Origin: Elusimicrobiota bacterium
GTDB lineage: Bacteria; Elusimicrobiota; Elusimicrobia; FEN-1173
Assembly (NCBI GenBank): GCA_016207625.1
Contig: JACQPF010000346.1
Location: 1 to 14,990 of the forward strand
Reading direction: 5' to 3'
DNA length: 14,990 nucleotides
A program made the translations under genes and the position numbers. How positions within the stretch are numbered: the first letter of the stretch is position 1; every line of letters starts with the position of its first letter. Of this stretch, positions 12,753 through 14,990 are shown piece after piece. The notes beneath the pieces are model-generated. The model saw only the letters and a program-made list of their open reading frames with translations, was not told where the DNA came from and did no database searches.

Positions 12753-13515
12753 TCTTGATTTCCGGCTGGCCAGGGACATAATACCGCCCGCCGATGTTGT
12801 ACATGAGCACGCGGGCGCTGCCCTTCGACACGCCGAGGCAACCCGACGACGAGCTGAAACTGACGGACTGGTCCGGCCCGAGGACGTCTTTCGTTTCTCC
12901 GACCTCTATTGAAACCTCGCCTTCCAGGACATAGAGCAGGCTGTTCCCTTCGAAGAGGTTCGGCTTAATTTTGAATTGCAGAGACCCTTTGGGGAAGACG
13001 ATTTCATAACCCATGACGCGGGGCGCCAGGATGCGGGTCTTCAAAATGACGCCGTCCACCTCCCTTTTATCCAGGCAGGCACCCGCGGGGACATACAAAT
13101 ACGGTTTCGTCACGCCCGCGATCTTGGGATGGGGCTGACGCTTCACCAGGTCCTCGTCCACCTCGGGGTGCAGCCAGACGGAGGGGCCTTCTCCGAACAG
13201 GAGGACGCCGGTGGAGTTCTTCTCGGGGTTGCCGGTATTGTGAAGGATATAGGAAGGGTGCCAGATCCAGTCTCCCTCCCGCATCCGCACCGTTTCACCC
13301 CCCAGCTCATAATCGATGCACCCCCTGATGAGGTAGGCGGCCTCCTCCGCCTTATGGCTGTAGGCCTGTTTGAATTTCTGCTCGGGCGGGTAGCTGATCC
13401 TGTCGAACTCGAACTCCTCCCTCGTGTCGATAACCTCGACAGCCATCTCGTCCACCTTGACCGCTCTTTCCATGTCGGCCGGGCCTTTGACGACTTTGAC
13501 ATAGTTGTTTTCCAT
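12745..13515 (-). CDS. Bicupin protein within a two-component operon
   Basis: The 256-residue protein carries two cupin folds. The first (about 40-110) has likely metal ligands H54 and E58 (SHKAEEAAYLIRG) and H92 (HPSYILHN), with H86 nearby, following the E-x6-G and H-x(n)-N cupin patterns. The second (about 165-245, YEIVFPKGS... LLYVLEGEVSIEVGE... VLMYNIGG) has lost the histidines and is probably structural. Similar bicupins include ureidoglycine aminohydrolase-like enzymes and proteins of unknown function, so an enzymatic role is possible. The context suggests signalling: the gene sits between an Rcp1-like regulator and a GAF kinase, with 3-base and 8-base spacing/overlap. The ATG at 13515 is preferred because GGAGG is 7 bases away; an ATG at 13521 shares ATGA with the regulator stop but has no spacing from the SD. 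Confidence 0.85.
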   Translation of the reverse strand: MENNYVKVVKGPADMERAVKVDEMAVEVIDTREEFEFDRISYPPEQKFKQAYSHKAEEAAYLIRGCIDYELGGETVRMREGDWIWHPSYILHNTGNPEKNSTGVLLFGEGPSVWLHPEVDEDLVKRQPHPKIAGVTKPYLYVPAGACLDKREVDGVILKTRILAPRVMGYEIVFPKGSLQFKIKPNLFEGNSLLYVLEGEVSIEVGETKDVLGPDQSVSFSSSSGCLGVSKGSARVLMYNIGGRYYVPGQPEIKNG

Positions 13516-13517
13516 TT

Positions 13518-13970
13518 TCATTCCTCCGCCTTCGGAAGCTTTACGATAGAAAACCAGAATTCCTCGATGGATTTGACCACCGTGGTGAACTGGTTTAAAT
13601 CGATGGGTTTGGTGATATAGCAGTTCGCGTGCAGCTGATAGCTCTTGACGATGTCCTCCTCGGCCTGGGAACTTGTCAGGATCACGACCGGGATGGGCCT
13701 GAGCTCGGGATCGGATTTGAGTTCATTAAGGACCTCTCGGCCGTCCTTTTTCGGCAGGTTCAAATCGAGAAGAATGATATCGGGCCGGGGCGCGTCTTTA
13801 AACCGGCCCTCCCTCCTTAAGATCCGCATGGCTTCATCCCCGTCTTTTGCGACGTTTAAATTGTTGATCATCTTGCAATCCGTCAGCGCCTCTTTCGTTA
13901 GGCGCACGTCCGGCTCGTTGTCTTCGACGAGAAGTATTTCAATGCATTTTGCCCGCTCCAAACTCTCCAT
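13518..13970 (-). CDS. Rcp1-like single-domain response regulator
   Basis: The 150-residue receiver domain is first in a three-gene minus-strand operon. Conserved residues are E16/D17 (LLVEDNEPDVRL), phospho-acceptor D69 (IILLDLNLPKKDG), T99/S100 (VVILTSS) and K121 (CYITKPID). The N-terminal VEDNEPDVRLTKEAL and the DLNLPKKDGREVLNELK block are hallmarks of the Rcp1 subfamily that partners phytochrome-type kinases. It has no DNA-binding domain. The ATG at 13970 has AGGGGGG at suitable distance; the frame is open further upstream to 14051, but that stretch contains the promoter. The stop is shared or adjacent with the bicupin start, so the two are translationally coupled. Confidence 0.93.
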   Translation of the reverse strand: MESLERAKCIEILLVEDNEPDVRLTKEALTDCKMINNLNVAKDGDEAMRILRREGRFKDAPRPDIILLDLNLPKKDGREVLNELKSDPELRPIPVVILTSSQAEEDIVKSYQLHANCYITKPIDLNQFTTVVKSIEEFWFSIVKLPKAEE

Positions 13971-14027
13971 GGGACAACCCCCCTCTTCACATCGACACCC
14001 ATCGATTCCCAAAACAAATCCAGTTGC

Positions 14028-14056
14028 AGTATATACCCGCTCCGGCAACAATTCAA
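14028..14056 (-). promoter_or_regulatory. Promoter of the regulator-cupin-kinase operon
   Basis: Minus-strand TTGAAT (14051-14056), 17 bases and TATACT (14028-14033; 5/6 to consensus) lie 58 bases upstream of the ATG at 13970, leaving a leader of about 50 bases. Placement and spacing are both good. The hexamers are identical to those proposed for the Cys/His-rich protein promoter (1300-1327), with one base more spacer. Confidence 0.6.
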
Positions 14057-14088
14057 TGTCATCCGAAATAATCGGCTCGAGCGGGAGG

Positions 14089-14283
14089 ATGGCGACGGAA
14101 GAGAAAGGGCGGGGGCAGTATTTGATGATATTGGCGTGGTTACTTGCAGGTTACTTGTCGGCTGCTTGTGCGGATGCCTCGAAGTCATCTCTGTTCCAGG
14201 CGAAAGAACCGCTTTCCCTCTTCCCCAGATTCACCCCTGAAGCACAGGCCCTCCAAAAGATTAGAACCTCCCAAAACCCCTAA
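14089..14283 (+). CDS. Possible short secreted peptide, hypothetical
   Basis: A 64-codon frame encodes MATEEKGRGQY followed by a hydrophobic core (LMILAWLLAGYLSAACADA) that resembles a signal peptide, then about 34 residues with no recognisable motif (SLFPRFTPEAQALQKIRTSQNP). GGGAGG abuts the first ATG with no spacing; an ATG at 14125 follows GGGCGGGGG at about ten bases. The stop codon lies in the loop of the 14263-14307 hairpin, which would let its translation influence the next gene. It may be chance: the frame continues as an open shadow into the regulator gene upstream, and no family is recognised. Confidence 0.3.
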   Translation: MATEEKGRGQYLMILAWLLAGYLSAACADASKSSLFQAKEPLSLFPRFTPEAQALQKIRTSQNP

Positions 14284-14307
14284 GAATCGAGGGGATTGGG
14301 AGGTTCT
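14263..14307 (+). promoter_or_regulatory. Long hairpin sequestering the Shine-Dalgarno of the following gene
   Basis: AGAACCTCCC (14263-14272) pairs perfectly with GGGAGGTTCT (14298-14307). AA/TT and CCCCT/AGGGG (14277-14281 with 14290-14294) extend it to about 17 pairs. The 3' arm contains GGGAGG (14298-14303), six bases before the ATG at 14310, so folding hides the ribosome-binding site. No T-tract follows on the plus strand, which argues against a plain terminator. Confidence 0.6.
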
Positions 14308-14309
14308 AT

Positions 14310-14990
14310 ATGCCTCTAATCGAAAATGGGGTGGTCTATCCTTCAGCGTTTAAGTCGCTTTCTTGCCGGATCGCCTACCTTATCGAAAGTCTACCACATA
14401 TCCGATTGCCCGATAGTTTCGCTTTTGGCGTGGCGAGTGGCACCCTGGGTCAGAAGCTACTGAGTGAAGACGAATTCAAAGCCAGCCAAGCCGCCGAAGC
14501 TCCCACCGCCCCGCCCATCCAAGAATATCTCGCCCTGGCCTACCAACTCAAAAAACGCCTCGACGCCGACCAGAACCTGACCCACGGCGTGCTGGCCCAG
14601 GAGCTCGGCCTCTGCCGCTTCGAAATCATCCGGACTTTGAAGCTGTTAAAGCTTGCCCCTCGAATCCAACAGTTCATCCGCGAGCTTCCCGTTACAAAGG
14701 TGGGCCGCTATCCCATTTCCAAAAGGAATCTCCGCAGCCTGCTCCGGACCCAAGACTACGATCAACAAACCAAAGCCTTCAAGCGTCTCGTCTCAGCCAC
14801 GCCGCTGGCCAGCCTCTGGAATTCTTCTCCTCGCCTGGCGCCCTCTATCACCCACCCGACCATTGCCGGAAGGCCTGAATCCATTCCGCTCCCGCAGGAG
14901 GCGGTGAAGGGAACGGAATGTCCAGGATCGGGATGGCCTGGCGGTATTTCCCACGCCGACACACGGCGACAATCACGTCGCGCTGCGTCA
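14310..14990 (+). CDS. Helix-turn-helix protein related to recombinase-associated/ParB-like HTH, partial, 3' end beyond window
   Basis: The frame is open from ATG 14310 to the window end (227 codons). GGGAGG at six-base spacing supports the start. Residues about 68-125 (IQEYLALAYQLKKRLDADQ, then LTHGVLAQELGLCRFEIIRTLKLLKLAPRIQQFI) form a helix-turn-helix like ParB/Spo0J. GRYPISKRNLRSLLRTQDYDQQTKAFKRLV follows. That order (HTH, LAP-I-Q, then a G-R-x-PI-x-R-x-LR block) is what I recall from the HTH tails or companion proteins of serine-recombinase loci. The first 65 residues are not recognised, and residues beyond about 160 (SSPRLAPSITHPTIAGRPESIPL) look low-complexity and may be non-native. 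No catalytic recombinase domain is visible, so this could be a remnant or a stand-alone accessory protein. Confidence 0.55.
   Translation, partial: MPLIENGVVYPSAFKSLSCRIAYLIESLPHIRLPDSFAFGVASGTLGQKLLSEDEFKASQAAEAPTAPPIQEYLALAYQLKKRLDADQNLTHGVLAQELGLCRFEIIRTLKLLKLAPRIQQFIRELPVTKVGRYPISKRNLRSLLRTQDYDQQTKAFKRLVSATPLASLWNSSPRLAPSITHPTIAGRPESIPLPQEAVKGTECPGSGWPGGISHADTRRQSRRAAS

Noticed and set aside
1..14990. CRISPR arrays, tRNA or rRNA genes, complete insertion sequences
   Set aside because: I saw no regularly spaced repeats, cloverleaf-like segments with CCA context, conserved rRNA stretches or paired transposon ends.

Overview
The window is about 15 kb of GC-rich, densely packed bacterial DNA. 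It comes from a diderm (Gram-negative type) bacterium: there are two TolC-family outer-membrane factors, a MacA/MacB tripartite exporter, an Lnb/DUF4105 periplasmic enzyme and several signal peptides. I cannot place the phylum. The mix (DUF3015 protein, CxxC-x17-CxxC mini-protein, archaeal-type zinc ferredoxin, soluble GAF histidine kinase with Rcp1-like regulator) suggests a deep, probably uncultured lineage such as Nitrospirota, Elusimicrobiota, Omnitrophota or the former Deltaproteobacteria. That placement is inference only.

Layout. (1) 1-1290, minus strand: a metal-efflux-like cluster with a small secreted Cys/His-rich protein, then a TolC-family outer-membrane factor that runs off the left edge. 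(2) 1336-1650, minus: a 7Fe/zinc ferredoxin of the Sulfolobus type, with its own promoter and an inverted repeat over the -35. (3) 1735-2772, minus: a FemAB/GNAT-fold acyltransferase of lower apparent GC. (4) 3010-7222, plus: a complete TolC-MacA-MacB type export operon joined by 4-nt overlaps (ATGA, GTGA), followed by a secreted DUF3015 protein (7292-7780) and a strong terminator. (5) 7905-9821, plus: an Lnb/DUF4105 protein with a likely beta-barrel tail, preceded by tandem hairpins and overlapping tail-to-tail with (6) an alpha/beta hydrolase (9802-10683, minus) that lies behind a single-domain CheY-like regulator (10723-11100). (7) 11176-11334, minus: a tiny zinc-ribbon protein with its own promoter. 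(8) 11463-13970, minus: a compact signalling operon of Rcp1-like response regulator, bicupin and GAF histidine kinase, with a good sigma70-type promoter at 14028-14056. (9) 14089-14990, plus: an accessory-looking edge with a possible short secreted peptide, a long hairpin that buries a Shine-Dalgarno sequence, and the start of a gene with a ParB/recombinase-tail type helix-turn-helix.

How the parts may work together. The tolC-macA-macB set is a self-contained ATP-driven exporter. The left-hand outer-membrane factor and Cys/His-rich protein look like the first genes of an RND metal-efflux set continuing beyond the window. In the signalling operon, translational coupling of regulator, bicupin and kinase suggests that the metal-binding cupin informs the kinase or is controlled with it. 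The most interesting items are that operon, the zinc ferredoxin with its operator-like repeat, the nearly hairpin-less MacA, the C10 tract in the MacB linker, and the SD-masking hairpin at the right edge. I saw no tRNA, rRNA, CRISPR array or complete insertion sequence.
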